Shown here piece by piece: positions 27,705-37,426 of a stretch of DNA of 54,644 nt (within the stretch, counting starts at the first letter, position 1; the number at the start of each line of letters is the position of its first letter). The DNA is from an uncultured Methylophilaceae bacterium. GTDB taxonomy: Bacteria; Pseudomonadota; Gammaproteobacteria; Burkholderiales; Methylophilaceae. Location of the stretch: NCBI GenBank assembly GCA_903834185.1, contig CAILHX010000011.1:1-54644 (forward strand), given 5' to 3'. The notes under the pieces are model-generated. The model did not search any database. It worked only from the letters and a program-made list of their open reading frames with translations, and was not told the DNA's origin. A program made the translations under genes and the position numbers.

Positions 27705-29108
27705 ATGCGCTATTGGATTGCATGTTTTGCTGCCTTGATGATGACCCCGGTATGGGCGTTGGGATTGCCCGTTTCTGTCAGCAAGGCGTTACGCGACGCA
27801 GGTATTGACGCGGATGCAGTGGGGGTGATGGTGCAGCAGGTTGACAGTGTCAAGCCTCTGATTCTGCAGAATGCGGGTCATGCAATGAATCCAGCATCTA
27901 CCATGAAGCTGCTGACTACTTCTGCTGCGCTTGAGCTGTTGGGCCCGGCATATACCTGGCATACCGATTTGTTGAGTGCTGCGAAATTGCAGGATGGGGT
28001 ACTGGACGGTGACCTGTATATCAAAGGCTATGGCGACCCTGCACTGACGCAGGAAAGATTCTGGGCGCTGTTACACGACCTGCGCGTGAACGGGGTGCGC
28101 GAGATTCACGGCAATCTGATCCTGGATCACGGTTTTTTTGATGTGCCTGAAGCTGACCCGGGAGATTTCGATGGTCAATCCGACCGTGCCTACAACGCAT
28201 TGCCTGACGCGCTCCTGGTCAATTTCAAAGCAACGAATTTCATTTTCCGGCCGGATGGCGATCGTATCAGGGTGATTGCCGATCCGGATATGCCGGCGCT
28301 GCAAATCATCAACAAAGTTCAGGCCGGTAATGTTGCCTGTGATAATTGGAAAGACAATATCACCCGCGTTATACAGCACCAGGGCAGCGAAGTGAGTGTG
28401 ACTTTTAGTGGCGACTATGCGCTGGCCTGCGGTGAAAAGTCGTTGGAGCTAAGTCTGTTTGACAGTACCAGCTATACCGCACAATTATTTGCTCAGTATT
28501 GGCGTGAGTTGGGTGGTAGTGTGCAGGGTATTACGAAGAGCGGCGAGACACCGCCGACTGCACGTCTGCTGGCACGTTCTGTTTCCTTGCCGGTGGCCGA
28601 TGTGGTGCGCTTGGTGAACAAGAACAGTAACAATGTGATGGCACGGCAGATACTGTTGACGCTGGGAGCAGAACACGGAGGCGCTCCCGGTAATGTGGAT
28701 AATGGTGCAGCCGCCATTCATGCGTGGCTGATCGCCAATGGTGGTGATTTTAATGAGCTGGTGATTGAAAACGGTGCCGGACTATCGCGCAATGAACGAA
28801 TCAGCACCCAGCATATGGGGGAGTTGCTATTGCGTGCCTGGCGTCATGCCAGCATGCCCGAGTTGATGTCGTCGCTCCCCATTGCTGGTGTGGACGGTAC
28901 CATGGCGTTGCGTTTACGTAATAGCTCGGCAGCGGGTCAGGCGCATATCAAGACCGGTTCTCTGGATGGCGTCAAATCCATGGCCGGCTATATGCTGGAT
29001 GCGCAGGGCAGACGCTGGGTAGTGGTATTCATGGTGAACCATGCTAAAGCGGCAGCTTCGCGTGAGGCGATGGATGCTTTGCTGGAGTGGGTTTACAGGC
29101 AAAAATAG
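27705..29108 (+). CDS. dacB: D-Ala-D-Ala carboxypeptidase/endopeptidase (PBP4, DacB)
   Basis: This 467-aa periplasmic penicillin-binding protein of peptidase family S13 trims and cleaves peptidoglycan cross-links. The signal peptide is MRYWIACFAALMMTPVWALG. The catalytic SxxK is STMK (Ser65, Lys68), SxN is the SNN in VNKNSNNVM, and KTG is in HIKTGSLDG. The start at 27705 gives a normal signal peptide; a GTG at 27684 in frame would add seven residues. All active-site motifs are intact and the length is normal for the family. Confidence 0.93.
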   Translation: MRYWIACFAALMMTPVWALGLPVSVSKALRDAGIDADAVGVMVQQVDSVKPLILQNAGHAMNPASTMKLLTTSAALELLGPAYTWHTDLLSAAKLQDGVLDGDLYIKGYGDPALTQERFWALLHDLRVNGVREIHGNLILDHGFFDVPEADPGDFDGQSDRAYNALPDALLVNFKATNFIFRPDGDRIRVIADPDMPALQIINKVQAGNVACDNWKDNITRVIQHQGSEVSVTFSGDYALACGEKSLELSLFDSTSYTAQLFAQYWRELGGSVQGITKSGETPPTARLLARSVSLPVADVVRLVNKNSNNVMARQILLTLGAEHGGAPGNVDNGAAAIHAWLIANGGDFNELVIENGAGLSRNERISTQHMGELLLRAWRHASMPELMSSLPIAGVDGTMALRLRNSSAAGQAHIKTGSLDGVKSMAGYMLDAQGRRWVVVFMVNHAKAAASREAMDALLEWVYRQK

Positions 29109-29124
29109 CGCACAGACATTTGCC

Positions 29125-29544
29125 TCAGGCAGCGCGTTTTGCCATGCGGTTCAGCGCTTGTTGCAGGGGTGAATCCGGTAGCTTATCTGCGAATTCCAGC
29201 AGTTTTTTTGCGGCGTTTCGACTCAGAGGTGGTCGCATCCTAGTACGGGCGCGGGGTTGCGATTTCACTTGCACTTCGACCCGAATTGAAGTAACTTCTA
29301 AGCCGTGTTTTTGCATTTTTTTCAGCAGGTTGGGGATCAGCAATTTCAATTTGGCGGCAACCGCACCACTGCTGGTGTAGAGGGTTAATTGACCATCGTG
29401 CACCAAGCCGGTGTGGCACTGTTGATTGAATGGCGGGGGGGCGATTTCCGACCATGTTTTTTGCGTCGCTGACAGCCTCTCTGCCTGTGCGGAAATGCGT
29501 TTCAGGCCTGGCTCACGTCCGAATATAATATTTAAGCGTTGCAT
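29125..29544 (-). CDS. DciA-like DUF721 protein
   Basis: This protein is 139 aa from the ATG at 29544; a start at 29577 is also possible. The DUF721 core is visible: GLKRISAQAERL, W(S)EIAPPP, a hydrophobic strand GQLTLYTSSGAVAAKLKLL, then helices. DciA is the ancestral loader of the replicative helicase DnaB in bacteria lacking DnaC/DnaI. The Arg/Lys-rich C-terminal half (SQPRARTRMRPPLS) could contact DNA. It lies beside an M23 peptidase gene and secA, an order seen in other betaproteobacteria. Confidence 0.75.
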   Translation of the reverse strand: MQRLNIIFGREPGLKRISAQAERLSATQKTWSEIAPPPFNQQCHTGLVHDGQLTLYTSSGAVAAKLKLLIPNLLKKMQKHGLEVTSIRVEVQVKSQPRARTRMRPPLSRNAAKKLLEFADKLPDSPLQQALNRMAKRAA

Positions 29545-29602
29545 TGATTCCGAATCATATCGGGGTTTTTGATACATTGGTTATGGATACTAACATCAGC
29601 AT

Positions 29603-30493
29603 ATGAACGTTATTTTTGTCTCCAACAATATGGCCAAGGCTAGAACCCTCACGCTATGGCAAGCTGCGGCCTTGGTTTTTGCATTGGTCTCCGTCCCCGT
29701 GTTGCTGGTGCTTGCGTTCATTCTGCCACAAGGGCCATCGGCGCTCCAAGCAGTCAATCCGGTGCGTTTACTTCCATCACGTTTTTTGGCACCGGAAAAA
29801 GATACCCAGGAACATATTAACGCCTTAGCCTTGCAGCTAGGGCAGATTCAAGCAAGAGTCATCCGTCTGGATGCGTTAAGTGATCGCCTGGCCAAGCTGG
29901 CGGGCGTGAAGGAAAAGGATCTTTCAGCCGATGCAGACCCTGGCCGCGGTGGACCTATTGCTCGTGCCTATGACATGAGTGCGGATGAGATCGGGCAACA
30001 GATGGCCATCATGCTGAAAGAGATGGAACAGCGCTCTGATCGATTGAACCTGCTGGAAACTTTACTGCTGCAACAAAGTCTGAAGCAGGACACCATGCCG
30101 AATAAAACGCCGGTGGAAGCCGCTTATAACTCTTCCAGCTATGGCTGGCGTATTGATCCGTTTACCGGACAGATGGCGTTCCATGAGGGGTTGGATTTTA
30201 TGGCAGAAATAGGTACGCCTATCCGTGCTGCCGCTTCAGGGATCGTGGTGGAGGCAGACAAGACGCCGGATTATGGTAACATCGTCAAGATTGACCATGG
30301 ATCCGGAGTCGAGACGCGATATGCGCACGCCTCGAAACTATTGGTTAAGGAGGGTGATCGCGTAACCAAAGGGCAGCTCATCGCCGAGGTTGGCAACACC
30401 GGCCGCTCTACCGGGGCACATTTGCATTTTGAAGTGCGTCTTAACGGAGTTGCGCTGGATCCCCGCAATTACATAAAGGCTAATAACAGCTAG
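29603..30493 (+). CDS. M23-family peptidoglycan metallopeptidase
   Basis: This 296-aa protein has an N-terminal membrane anchor (about 15-42), a coiled-coil-like segment (about 70-160) and a LytM/M23 domain (about 175-290). The zinc ligands are seen as HEGLD (His and Asp) and HLHFE. LytM-type enzymes cleave stem-peptide cross-links; some are regulators without activity, but here the metal site looks intact. It lies directly before secA and probably shares transcription with it. Confidence 0.9.
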   Translation: MNVIFVSNNMAKARTLTLWQAAALVFALVSVPVLLVLAFILPQGPSALQAVNPVRLLPSRFLAPEKDTQEHINALALQLGQIQARVIRLDALSDRLAKLAGVKEKDLSADADPGRGGPIARAYDMSADEIGQQMAIMLKEMEQRSDRLNLLETLLLQQSLKQDTMPNKTPVEAAYNSSSYGWRIDPFTGQMAFHEGLDFMAEIGTPIRAAASGIVVEADKTPDYGNIVKIDHGSGVETRYAHASKLLVKEGDRVTKGQLIAEVGNTGRSTGAHLHFEVRLNGVALDPRNYIKANNS

Positions 30494-30538
30494 TTCTTCA
30501 ATTTTTTGAGCTTCTGCTCTGGTAGAAGCGTAGTGTCT

Positions 30539-33262
30539 ATGTTCTCCAATCTCGTAAAAAAAATCTTTGGCAGTCGCAATGAGCGGCTGATTAAACAGTA
30601 TTCCCGTACCGTCACCCAAATCAACGCATTAGAGCCCGCGATACAGGCGCTTAGCGATGAGCAATTGCGTGCCAAGACGGATGAGTTCAAGCAGCGCTTG
30701 AAAGCGGGAGAAACGCTGGACGACCTCTTGCCTGAAGCATTCGCGGTAGTGCGTGAGGCAGGTAAACGTGCATTGGAAATGCGACATTTCGATGTGCAAC
30801 TGATAGGCGGTATGGTGCTGCACTACGGCAAAATATCCGAAATGCGTACCGGCGAGGGCAAAACGCTGGTGGCAACGCTACCGGCATATCTCAATGCGCT
30901 GACCGGCAACGGTGTGCATGTGGTGACTGTGAACGATTATCTGGCCAGTCGTGATGCTGCCTGGATGGGGCGCTTGTACAATTTTCTCGGCCTGACCTAC
31001 GGTGTCAACCTGTCGCAGATGCAACACGATGAAAAACAGCAAGCCTACGCTGCCGACATCACTTATGGCACCAATAATGAGTTCGGCTTCGACTACCTGC
31101 GCGATAACATGGTCTACACCAAAGAAGAGCGTGTGCAGCGTAAATTGCAATACGCGATCGTGGACGAGGTTGACTCCATTCTGATTGACGAAGCGCGCAC
31201 CCCGCTCATCATTTCCGGCCAGGCTGACGACAGTACTGAGCTTTATACCCGTATCAATAAACTGATCCCGAGCCTCACCAAACAGGAAAAGGAAGATGGC
31301 GAGGGTGACTTCTGGGTTGATGAAAAAGCACATCAGGTGGTGCTTTCGGAAGCCGGACATGAGCGCGCAGAAGAGTTAATGACTTCGGCACAGCTGTTGC
31401 CTGAAGGCAGCAGCTTGTATGACGCGGCCAACATCTCGCTGATCCATCATTTATATGCTTCATTAAAAGCACATACCTTGTTCCACCGCGACCAGCACTA
31501 TGTGGTCAAGGATAACGAAGTAGTGATCGTTGACGAATTTACCGGACGCATGATGTCCGGTCGCCGCTGGTCGGATGGTCTGCATCAGGCAGTGGAAGCC
31601 AAAGAGGGCGTGGAGATTCAGAAAGAGAATCAAACGCTGGCCTCCATCACTTTCCAGAATTACTTCCGCATGTACGGCAAACTGTCAGGCATGACAGGTA
31701 CCGCAGACACGGAAGCCTACGAGTTCAATCAGATCTACGGCCTGGAGACGGTGGTGATTCCGCCGCATCGTCCTACCATACGTCTGGATCAGATGGACAA
31801 GGTGTACCGTACTTCTGCGGAAAGATATCAGGCTGTGCTGGAGGATATTCAGGATTGCCAGAAGCGCGGCCAGCCGGTACTGGTGGGTACCACTTCCATT
31901 GAGAATTCAGAGCTGGTGTCTGCCTTGTTGGACAAGGCAAAGCTATCGCATCAGGTATTGAACGCCAAGCAACACGAGCGTGAAGCGCATATTATTGTAC
32001 AAGCCGGGCGTCCGCACATGATCACCATCGCCACTAACATGGCGGGTCGTGGTACTGACATCGTACTGGGCGGTAATCCAGAACCGGAAATTATTGCAGT
32101 GCGTAATGACGAAGCTTTAAGCGAAACGCAAAAAGACCAGCAGATCGCCGCCATCAAAGCCAATTGGGAAAAGCTGCACGAAGAAGTGCTGGCTGCTGGC
32201 GGTTTGCATATTATTGGTACCGAACGCCACGAGTCGCGCCGCGTGGATAATCAATTGCGCGGACGTTCAGGCCGTCAGGGTGACCCCGGCTCCAGCCGCT
32301 TTTACCTGTCCCTGGAAGACTCGCTGATGCGTATCTTCGCCTCAGATCGTGTTTCCATGATCATGGAAAAGCTCAAAATGCCTGCGGGCGAGGCGATCGA
32401 ACACCCTTGGGTGACGCGTGCCATCGAGAACGCACAACGCAAGGTGGAAGGCCGTAACTTTGATATACGTAAGCAACTGCTGGAATACGATGATGTGGCC
32501 AACGACCAGCGCCGGGTGATCTATCAGCAGCGCAACGAGTTGCTGGAAGCGACTGATATTGCCGATACCATCAGTGCCATGCGCGCAGACGTAGTGACGG
32601 AGTTGTTCGGTATGCATATACCGCCCGGTAGCATAGAAGAGGAGTGGGATGTCCCCGCGCTGGAAATAAGTCTGGAGGCGGAAATAGGACTGAAGCTGCC
32701 GGTTCGTAAATGGCTGGAGGCAGAACCTGACCTGCATGAAGAAACTTTGCTGGAACGTGTGCTGGAGCAGGCAGAGGCAACTTACCAGGCGAAGATAGAT
32801 CAGGCGGGTGCGACCAATATGCGTCAGTTCGAGCGTTCGGTGATGCTGCAAAGTCTGGATAATCATTGGCGTGAGCATCTGGCTGCGCTGGATCATCTGC
32901 GACAAGGTATCCATCTGCGTTCTTATGCGCAAAAGAATCCAAAACAGGAATACAAGCGCGAAGCATTCGAGTTATTTGCCAATCTGCTTGCCACGGTAAA
33001 AAGCGAAGTTTCACGCATTACCATGATGGTACAAATACGCTCGGCCGAAGATCTGGAAACAGTGGAAAAGCCTGCAGAGCTGGAAAATGTTCGTTATCAG
33101 CATGCTGATTTTGATGAAGCATTGGCAGGCGGAGATGAACAAGTCGAGGTCGACCCACAGCAACTACCTTTCGAGCGTGACGGGATGAAGGTTGGGCGCA
33201 ATGATCCTTGCCCATGCGGATCCGGTAAGAAATACAAGCAATGTCATGGCAAACTGAGTTAA
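30539..33262 (+). CDS. secA: Preprotein translocase ATPase SecA
   Basis: This 907-aa motor drives unfolded preproteins through Sec[20 protein letters not shown] is the family N-terminus, so the start is 30539, although the frame is open 11 codons upstream. Walker [28 protein letters not shown] and helicase motif [10 protein letters not shown] are present. The C-terminal zinc-binding SEC-C tail [13 protein letters not shown], which binds SecB, is complete. A short hairpin (GCTTCT / AGAAGC, 30510-30529) lies in the leader. No secM-like gene was seen. Confidence 0.98.
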   Translation: MFSNLVKKIFGSRNERLIKQYSRTVTQINALEPAIQALSDEQLRAKTDEFKQRLKAGETLDDLLPEAFAVVREAGKRALEMRHFDVQLIGGMVLHYGKISEMRTGEGKTLVATLPAYLNALTGNGVHVVTVNDYLASRDAAWMGRLYNFLGLTYGVNLSQMQHDEKQQAYAADITYGTNNEFGFDYLRDNMVYTKEERVQRKLQYAIVDEVDSILIDEARTPLIISGQADDSTELYTRINKLIPSLTKQEKEDGEGDFWVDEKAHQVVLSEAGHERAEELMTSAQLLPEGSSLYDAANISLIHHLYASLKAHTLFHRDQHYVVKDNEVVIVDEFTGRMMSGRRWSDGLHQAVEAKEGVEIQKENQTLASITFQNYFRMYGKLSGMTGTADTEAYEFNQIYGLETVVIPPHRPTIRLDQMDKVYRTSAERYQAVLEDIQDCQKRGQPVLVGTTSIENSELVSALLDKAKLSHQVLNAKQHEREAHIIVQAGRPHMITIATNMAGRGTDIVLGGNPEPEIIAVRNDEALSETQKDQQIAAIKANWEKLHEEVLAAGGLHIIGTERHESRRVDNQLRGRSGRQGDPGSSRFYLSLEDSLMRIFASDRVSMIMEKLKMPAGEAIEHPWVTRAIENAQRKVEGRNFDIRKQLLEYDDVANDQRRVIYQQRNELLEATDIADTISAMRADVVTELFGMHIPPGSIEEEWDVPALEISLEAEIGLKLPVRKWLEAEPDLHEETLLERVLEQAEATYQAKIDQAGATNMRQFERSVMLQSLDNHWREHLAALDHLRQGIHLRSYAQKNPKQEYKREAFELFANLLATVKSEVSRITMMVQIRSAEDLETVEKPAELENVRYQHADFDEALAGGDEQVEVDPQQLPFERDGMKVGRNDPCPCGSGKKYKQCHGKLS

Positions 33263-33268
33263 AACAGA

Positions 33269-33448
33269 ATGGCGGCTGTCGCATCTCCATGCATCAATGT
33301 TTGCCAGATGAACGAAACCACCCAGCTTTGCCTGGGTTGTTATCGCACCGCAGAAGAAATAACCCGTTGGTGGGAAATGGAAGTTGAAGAACAACGCGCC
33401 CTGTTGCCGGTACTGGAACAGCGGCAACTTGAACATCTGACGTTTTAG
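33269..33448 (+). CDS. DUF1289 family small cysteine protein
   Basis: This 59-aa protein directly follows secA (6 bp gap). It starts MAAVASPCINVCQMNETTQ and continues LCLGCYRTAEEITRWW, the DUF1289 pattern of four cysteines (CxxxC ... CxxC) and a conserved Trp-Trp. The cysteines suggest a small metal-binding (zinc or Fe-S) site; function is unknown. The gene is short but clearly conserved in pattern and ends 13 bp before arfB. Confidence 0.85.
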   Translation: MAAVASPCINVCQMNETTQLCLGCYRTAEEITRWWEMEVEEQRALLPVLEQRQLEHLTF

Positions 33449-33461
33449 CGTCGCTGGCGCG

Positions 33462-33869
33462 ATGCCTTGCCTGCCACAAATCCCCGAATCAGAATTTGAA
33501 ATGACCGCTATTCGCGCGCAGGGTGCTGGCGGGCAGAATGTCAACAAGGTTTCCAGCGCGATCCATTTACGTTTTGATATTCACGCATCGTCGTTGAGCG
33601 ATGCGCATAAGGCACGTTTGCTGTCGCTACGCGACCATCGCATTTCACACCAAGGTGTCGTGATCATCAAGGCACAGCAATACCGCAGTCAGGAACTGAA
33701 CCGACAAGATGCGATCATGCGCTTGTACCAATTGCTACAGAGTGTGGCCAAAGCACCCGTGATGCGTCGCGCGACCAAACCTACGTTTGGTTCACAGCAG
33801 CGGCGATTGCAAAGCAAGATGCAGCGTGGGCATATCAAGGTCATGCGGCGCAAGACGCAGGTAGATTAG
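33462..33869 (+). CDS. arfB: Alternative ribosome-rescue factor ArfB (YaeJ)
   Basis: This 135-aa peptidyl-tRNA hydrolase rescues ribosomes stalled on non-stop mRNA. The catalytic GGQ lies in AIRAQGAGGQNVNKVSSAIH. The C-terminal tail is highly basic (RRLQSKMQRGHIKVMRRKT) and would enter the empty mRNA channel. QEYRSQELNR-like KAQQYRSQELNRQDA is also typical. The 3' end overlaps the convergent Kdo hydroxylase gene by 4 bp. Confidence 0.93.
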   Translation: MPCLPQIPESEFEMTAIRAQGAGGQNVNKVSSAIHLRFDIHASSLSDAHKARLLSLRDHRISHQGVVIIKAQQYRSQELNRQDAIMRLYQLLQSVAKAPVMRRATKPTFGSQQRRLQSKMQRGHIKVMRRKTQVD

Positions 33870-34741
33870 GCGGTCAATCGATGGCCCTTGAGACGTTCCA
33901 GAACACGTAGTGGCGACAATTCAGGATGGTATAGCGCGGAGATCGGCAGATGAAAAGTCTGTTCGAACATGAATTGTCCTGACATGGCGGCGTGCAGTAC
34001 CTGATCTGAAAAACATATCCAGGTGCTGCCGGGTGCAAAATCTACTTCCTGCTGCGGGACGTTTTTCTGATACCCCGCATCTGCTTTCATCAGATCATGC
34101 AGTTGCAGCATGATATGGTCGTATTCGCTACGAGGCCGTTTGGTGATCTTGAACAGGTGCAATAATTTGGCTGATCCGGGAACCGGTCGAGAAATATGCG
34201 GCAGGAAATGTTGCGCTGCAGCTTCAAACGGTTCTCCCACCCGCCAGATGCGTGCGATCCCGGAGGGGTTAACATTGGTGAATACGCGCAAGATGCGTTC
34301 CCCATGTGTGGGGCGGGAAGGGAAGGCATCTACGTGCAGGCGAGAATCATCCTTTTTCCATGACAAAGAGGAGTTTTCGACCTCGCTAGGGCGAAAGCTG
34401 GTACGTGCCTGATTCAGATGATGCATATAGCCTGGGAACAGGCTATTGATCAGTGATGAGGATCGCTTGGTATAACGGCCTATCATGCTGCCTAACTGTG
34501 CCAGCGTTTCCGGCGGAGCTGTGGCACCACGTACTTCGCTGCCTTCAAGGCTGATGTTTTTGCGTTTGCCACTTAACCACTGCGGCGAGTAAAAAATATT
34601 TTCACTTTCCTGCATGGGGAAAGACAGTCCAGGCAGATGCAGTACCTTGCCTTGCTCAAGTGCCAGAATAGCTTGCTGACTCACCGTTGGGTTTACGCCA
34701 GGCTGCCAATCCTGAATATCTAGTGTCTCAATCGCTTGCAT
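33866..34741 (-). CDS. kdoO: Kdo 3-hydroxylase (Fe/2-oxoglutarate dioxygenase)
   Basis: This 291-aa protein matches the Kdo hydroxylase family, which converts Kdo of lipopolysaccharide into Ko using Fe(II), O2 and 2-oxoglutarate. The facial triad is visible as HVD (His136, Asp138) and a distal His250 in DQVLHAAMSG. The start at 34741 has GGAG about 10 nt upstream. The modification acts in the LPS inner core, on the cytoplasmic side in known members. It is known from Burkholderia, Yersinia and others. Confidence in the family is good; the substrate in this organism is inferred. Confidence 0.85.
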   Translation of the reverse strand: MQAIETLDIQDWQPGVNPTVSQQAILALEQGKVLHLPGLSFPMQESENIFYSPQWLSGKRKNISLEGSEVRGATAPPETLAQLGSMIGRYTKRSSSLINSLFPGYMHHLNQARTSFRPSEVENSSLSWKKDDSRLHVDAFPSRPTHGERILRVFTNVNPSGIARIWRVGEPFEAAAQHFLPHISRPVPGSAKLLHLFKITKRPRSEYDHIMLQLHDLMKADAGYQKNVPQQEVDFAPGSTWICFSDQVLHAAMSGQFMFEQTFHLPISALYHPELSPLRVLERLKGHRLTA

Positions 34742-34837
34742 GCCACCGTCTCTCCAAATCATTGATACAAGTTTAGCAGAGGCATATGCGTTTCGTCATG
34801 CGGCGGCGCACACGGATTGATGGCAAAATAGCGACCA

Positions 34838-35527
34838 ATGAAACTGCTTGCATTCGATACCTCCACTGAATTCCTTTCCCTCGCTCTCAGTCTTGATGGC
34901 GAGTTGAGCGTACGCGAAATGCTTGCAGGGCAGAAACACTCTTCTCTAATCTTGCCTCTGCTGCGCGAGTTGCTGGATGAGGCAGGTGTGGAATTGCAGG
35001 ATCTGGACGGCATCGTTTTCGGGCATGGTCCTGGCTCATTCACAGGATTGCGCATCGCTTGTGGTGTGGCACAAGGACTGGCATTCGGGGCTAACCTGCC
35101 GGTACTAGGTATGGGAACATTATTGGCATTGGCAGAGCAGGCAAATCATCCCAAAGTCATCGCTTGCCTGGATGCGCGTATGGGAGAGGTTTATCACGCT
35201 GCATATGAGCACACAGGGGATGACTGGCAAGAAATCCATGCCCCAGGACTGTATCATCCATCGGCGGTACCTGTGGTTACAGGTGATAATTGGTGTGGTA
35301 TAGGCAGCGGGTGGGATAGTTACGAGACTGCGCTGCATGGAAAATTTCCAGGACAAATAAGCACGGTTAAGTTGCATGCATTTCCCCTGGCGCGATATCT
35401 GCTGTCGTTGGCCTTGCCCGTATTCAATACCGGGCAGCCTTTGCCGGCTGAGCACATCGTCCCCCTGTATGTACGCAACAAAGTGGCGTTTACTATAAAC
35501 GAGCGGGCTATAAGCGAGCGAACATGA
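34838..35527 (+). CDS. tsaB: tRNA t6A biosynthesis protein TsaB
   Basis: This 229-aa ASKHA-fold protein forms the t6A-synthesis complex with TsaD and TsaE and scaffolds threonylcarbamoylation of tRNA A37. It begins MKLLAFDTSTEFLSLAL and has HSSLILPLL and the GPGSFTGLRIACGVAQGLA motif, all conserved in TsaB/YeaZ. It overlaps rimI by the 4-bp ATGA junction. Confidence 0.95.
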   Translation: MKLLAFDTSTEFLSLALSLDGELSVREMLAGQKHSSLILPLLRELLDEAGVELQDLDGIVFGHGPGSFTGLRIACGVAQGLAFGANLPVLGMGTLLALAEQANHPKVIACLDARMGEVYHAAYEHTGDDWQEIHAPGLYHPSAVPVVTGDNWCGIGSGWDSYETALHGKFPGQISTVKLHAFPLARYLLSLALPVFNTGQPLPAEHIVPLYVRNKVAFTINERAISERT

Positions 35528-35988
35528 GTGCAGTATTAAAAGCGACGGTACCAGTATTACGGGAAATGAAAAAAGCCGATCTGGATGCGGTAATGGAGAT
35601 AGAGCCCACAATTTATACCCATCCTTGGACGCGCGGCAACTTTACCGATTCTCTGAAAGCCGGTTACTACTGTTTTGTGTATGAAATCGGTGACGAGATC
35701 GTCGGATATGCCGTGATGATGATGGTGCTGGATGAGGCGCATCTGCTCAATGTCAGCATTGCAAAGCCGCAACAGCGCAGGGGTCTGGGACGTAAATTGC
35801 TGGGAGAGTTGATCGCTGTTTCTCAGCGCCGCAAAGCACAAACCATGTTTCTAGAGGTGCGGCCTTCCAACAAGGCAGCGATAGGTTTATATGAGAGCAT
35901 GGGATTCAACGAATTTTCAGTACGCAAAGATTACTACCCGGCTGTGCACGGGCGGGAAGACGCAGTGTTGATGGGGCTGGCATTATGA
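35524..35988 (+). CDS. rimI: Ribosomal protein S18-alanine N-acetyltransferase RimI
   Basis: This 154-aa GNAT acetyltransferase acetylates the N-terminal alanine of S18. The acetyl-CoA-binding motif QRRGLGRKLLGEL and the LEVRPSNKAAIGLYESMGF segment are present. It overlaps tsaB upstream and the uracil-DNA glycosylase gene downstream, each by ATGA. The tsaB-rimI pairing is common in proteobacteria. Confidence 0.95.
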   Translation: MSAVLKATVPVLREMKKADLDAVMEIEPTIYTHPWTRGNFTDSLKAGYYCFVYEIGDEIVGYAVMMMVLDEAHLLNVSIAKPQQRRGLGRKLLGELIAVSQRRKAQTMFLEVRPSNKAAIGLYESMGFNEFSVRKDYYPAVHGREDAVLMGLAL

Positions 35989-36713
35989 CGTTGACACTGG
36001 AAGACCGTTTGCACGAGCTGGAGTTGCTCCCTGCGTGGAAACCGCGGCAGAGAACTTCCGGCACAGCGCCTTCGCCAGCAATTGATATAACTGCATCAGC
36101 TGAACAGATTTCCCAACTGCCGTCCATACAACCAACAGCGCAACCGATAGCGAGTCTGGATTGGCAAACCCTGCAACAGGTGGTTTCAAATTGTCAGGCC
36201 TGCGCCCTGGCAAAAACCCGCACCCAGACGGTATTCGGCGTTGGCGACACCGATGCCGACTGGCTGTTTGTCGGCGAAGCGCCGGGTGCGGAAGAGGACA
36301 AGCGCGGTGAGCCATTCGTCGGCGCTGCCGGACAATTGCTGGATAACATGCTGGCGGCCATACGCCTGAGGCGGGGTGAGAATGTATATATCGCCAACGT
36401 TCTCAAATGCAGGCCCCCCGAAAATCGCGACCCGCAAGGCGAGGAAGTAAAAAAATGCGATCCTTATCTGAAACGTCAGGTAGAACTGATACGCCCCAAA
36501 CTGATCGTGGCGCTGGGCAAGTTTGCCGCGCAGTCGTTGCTAGGCAGCGAGGAAACGATTGCGTCCATGCGCGGCAAGCTGCATGACTACAATGGTGTTC
36601 CGGTGATCGTGACATATCACCCTGCCTTCCTGCTGCGGAGCTTGAATGAAAAAGCCAAGGCTTGGGAAGATCTGTGTTTTGCCCGTGCCACCATGAGCAG
36701 CCTGATGCCTTAA
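35985..36713 (+). CDS. Family 4 uracil-DNA glycosylase (Fe-S type)
   Basis: This 242-aa enzyme removes uracil from DNA. The catalytic core (about 70-235) has [17 protein letters not shown] and the C-terminal HPAFLL motif of family 4 UDGs. Four cysteines (CQAC near the core start, then the ones in LKCRPP and KKC) would bind the Fe-S cluster typical of this family. The first 60 residues are a Pro/Ser/Thr-rich extension that proteobacterial members commonly carry. Its start overlaps rimI. Confidence 0.92.
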   Translation: MTLTLEDRLHELELLPAWKPRQRTSGTAPSPAIDITASAEQISQLPSIQPTAQPIASLDWQTLQQVVSNCQACALAKTRTQTVFGVGDTDADWLFVGEAPGAEEDKRGEPFVGAAGQLLDNMLAAIRLRRGENVYIANVLKCRPPENRDPQGEEVKKCDPYLKRQVELIRPKLIVALGKFAAQSLLGSEETIASMRGKLHDYNGVPVIVTYHPAFLLRSLNEKAKAWEDLCFARATMSSLMP

Positions 36714-36802
36714 GCTTATTGCCTTAATATTGTCTTACTGCAGTTGTATTCTGCAACATTGCCCCCACTTTAATACCACCGTGTTCTTAACAGGAGTTTT
36801 TC

Positions 36803-37393
36803 ATGCGTAAATTTATAACAGCGTTTGTTCTCATGGCAACATTGGCACTTACCGGTTGCGGCTATAACACCTTCCAATCGCAGGATGAACAGGTCAAATC
36901 AAGCTGGTCCGAAGTGATCAATCAATACCAGCGACGTGCCGATCTGGTGCCCAATCTGGTAAATACCGTCAAAGGCTACGCTTCTCATGAAAAAGAGGTA
37001 CTGGAAGCGGTGACCGTCGCACGATCCAAAGTCGGCAGCATACAAGCAACGCCTGAGTTGGTGAACGATGAACAGGCATTTGCAAAATTCACCGCAGCAC
37101 AAAGTCAGCTGACATCTGCCTTGTCGCGGCTGATGGTAGTGTCGGAGAACTATCCGCAACTCAAGGCCGACGGCGCTTTCCGCGACTTGCAAGCGCAACT
37201 GGAAGGGACCGAGAACCGCATTACCGTTGCGCGTAATCGTTATATCCAGGCGGTGCAGGACTATAACGTCACAGTGCGTTCTTTCCCCAGCAACCTGACT
37301 GCGAAGATGTTCGGGTACAAAACCAAGCCCAACTTTACCGTAGAAAATGAAAAGGCAATCTCGACCGCACCTACAGTCGATTTTAATAAATAA
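36803..37393 (+). CDS. lemA: LemA family lipoprotein
   Basis: This 196-aa protein has a lipoprotein signal (LTGC lipobox, Cys19) followed by a long helical domain with VKSSWSEVINQYQRRADLVPNLVNTVKGYA, the LemA hallmark, and the C-terminal FPSNL motif. AGGAG lies 8 nt before the start codon. Function is unknown, but LemA genes are typically coupled to TPM-domain genes, and two follow here. Membrane anchoring is expected. Confidence 0.93.
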   Translation: MRKFITAFVLMATLALTGCGYNTFQSQDEQVKSSWSEVINQYQRRADLVPNLVNTVKGYASHEKEVLEAVTVARSKVGSIQATPELVNDEQAFAKFTAAQSQLTSALSRLMVVSENYPQLKADGAFRDLQAQLEGTENRITVARNRYIQAVQDYNVTVRSFPSNLTAKMFGYKTKPNFTVENEKAISTAPTVDFNK

Positions 37394-37426
37394 GCCTAGA
37401 TTTATTAAACCTAATTTAATTAAGCC

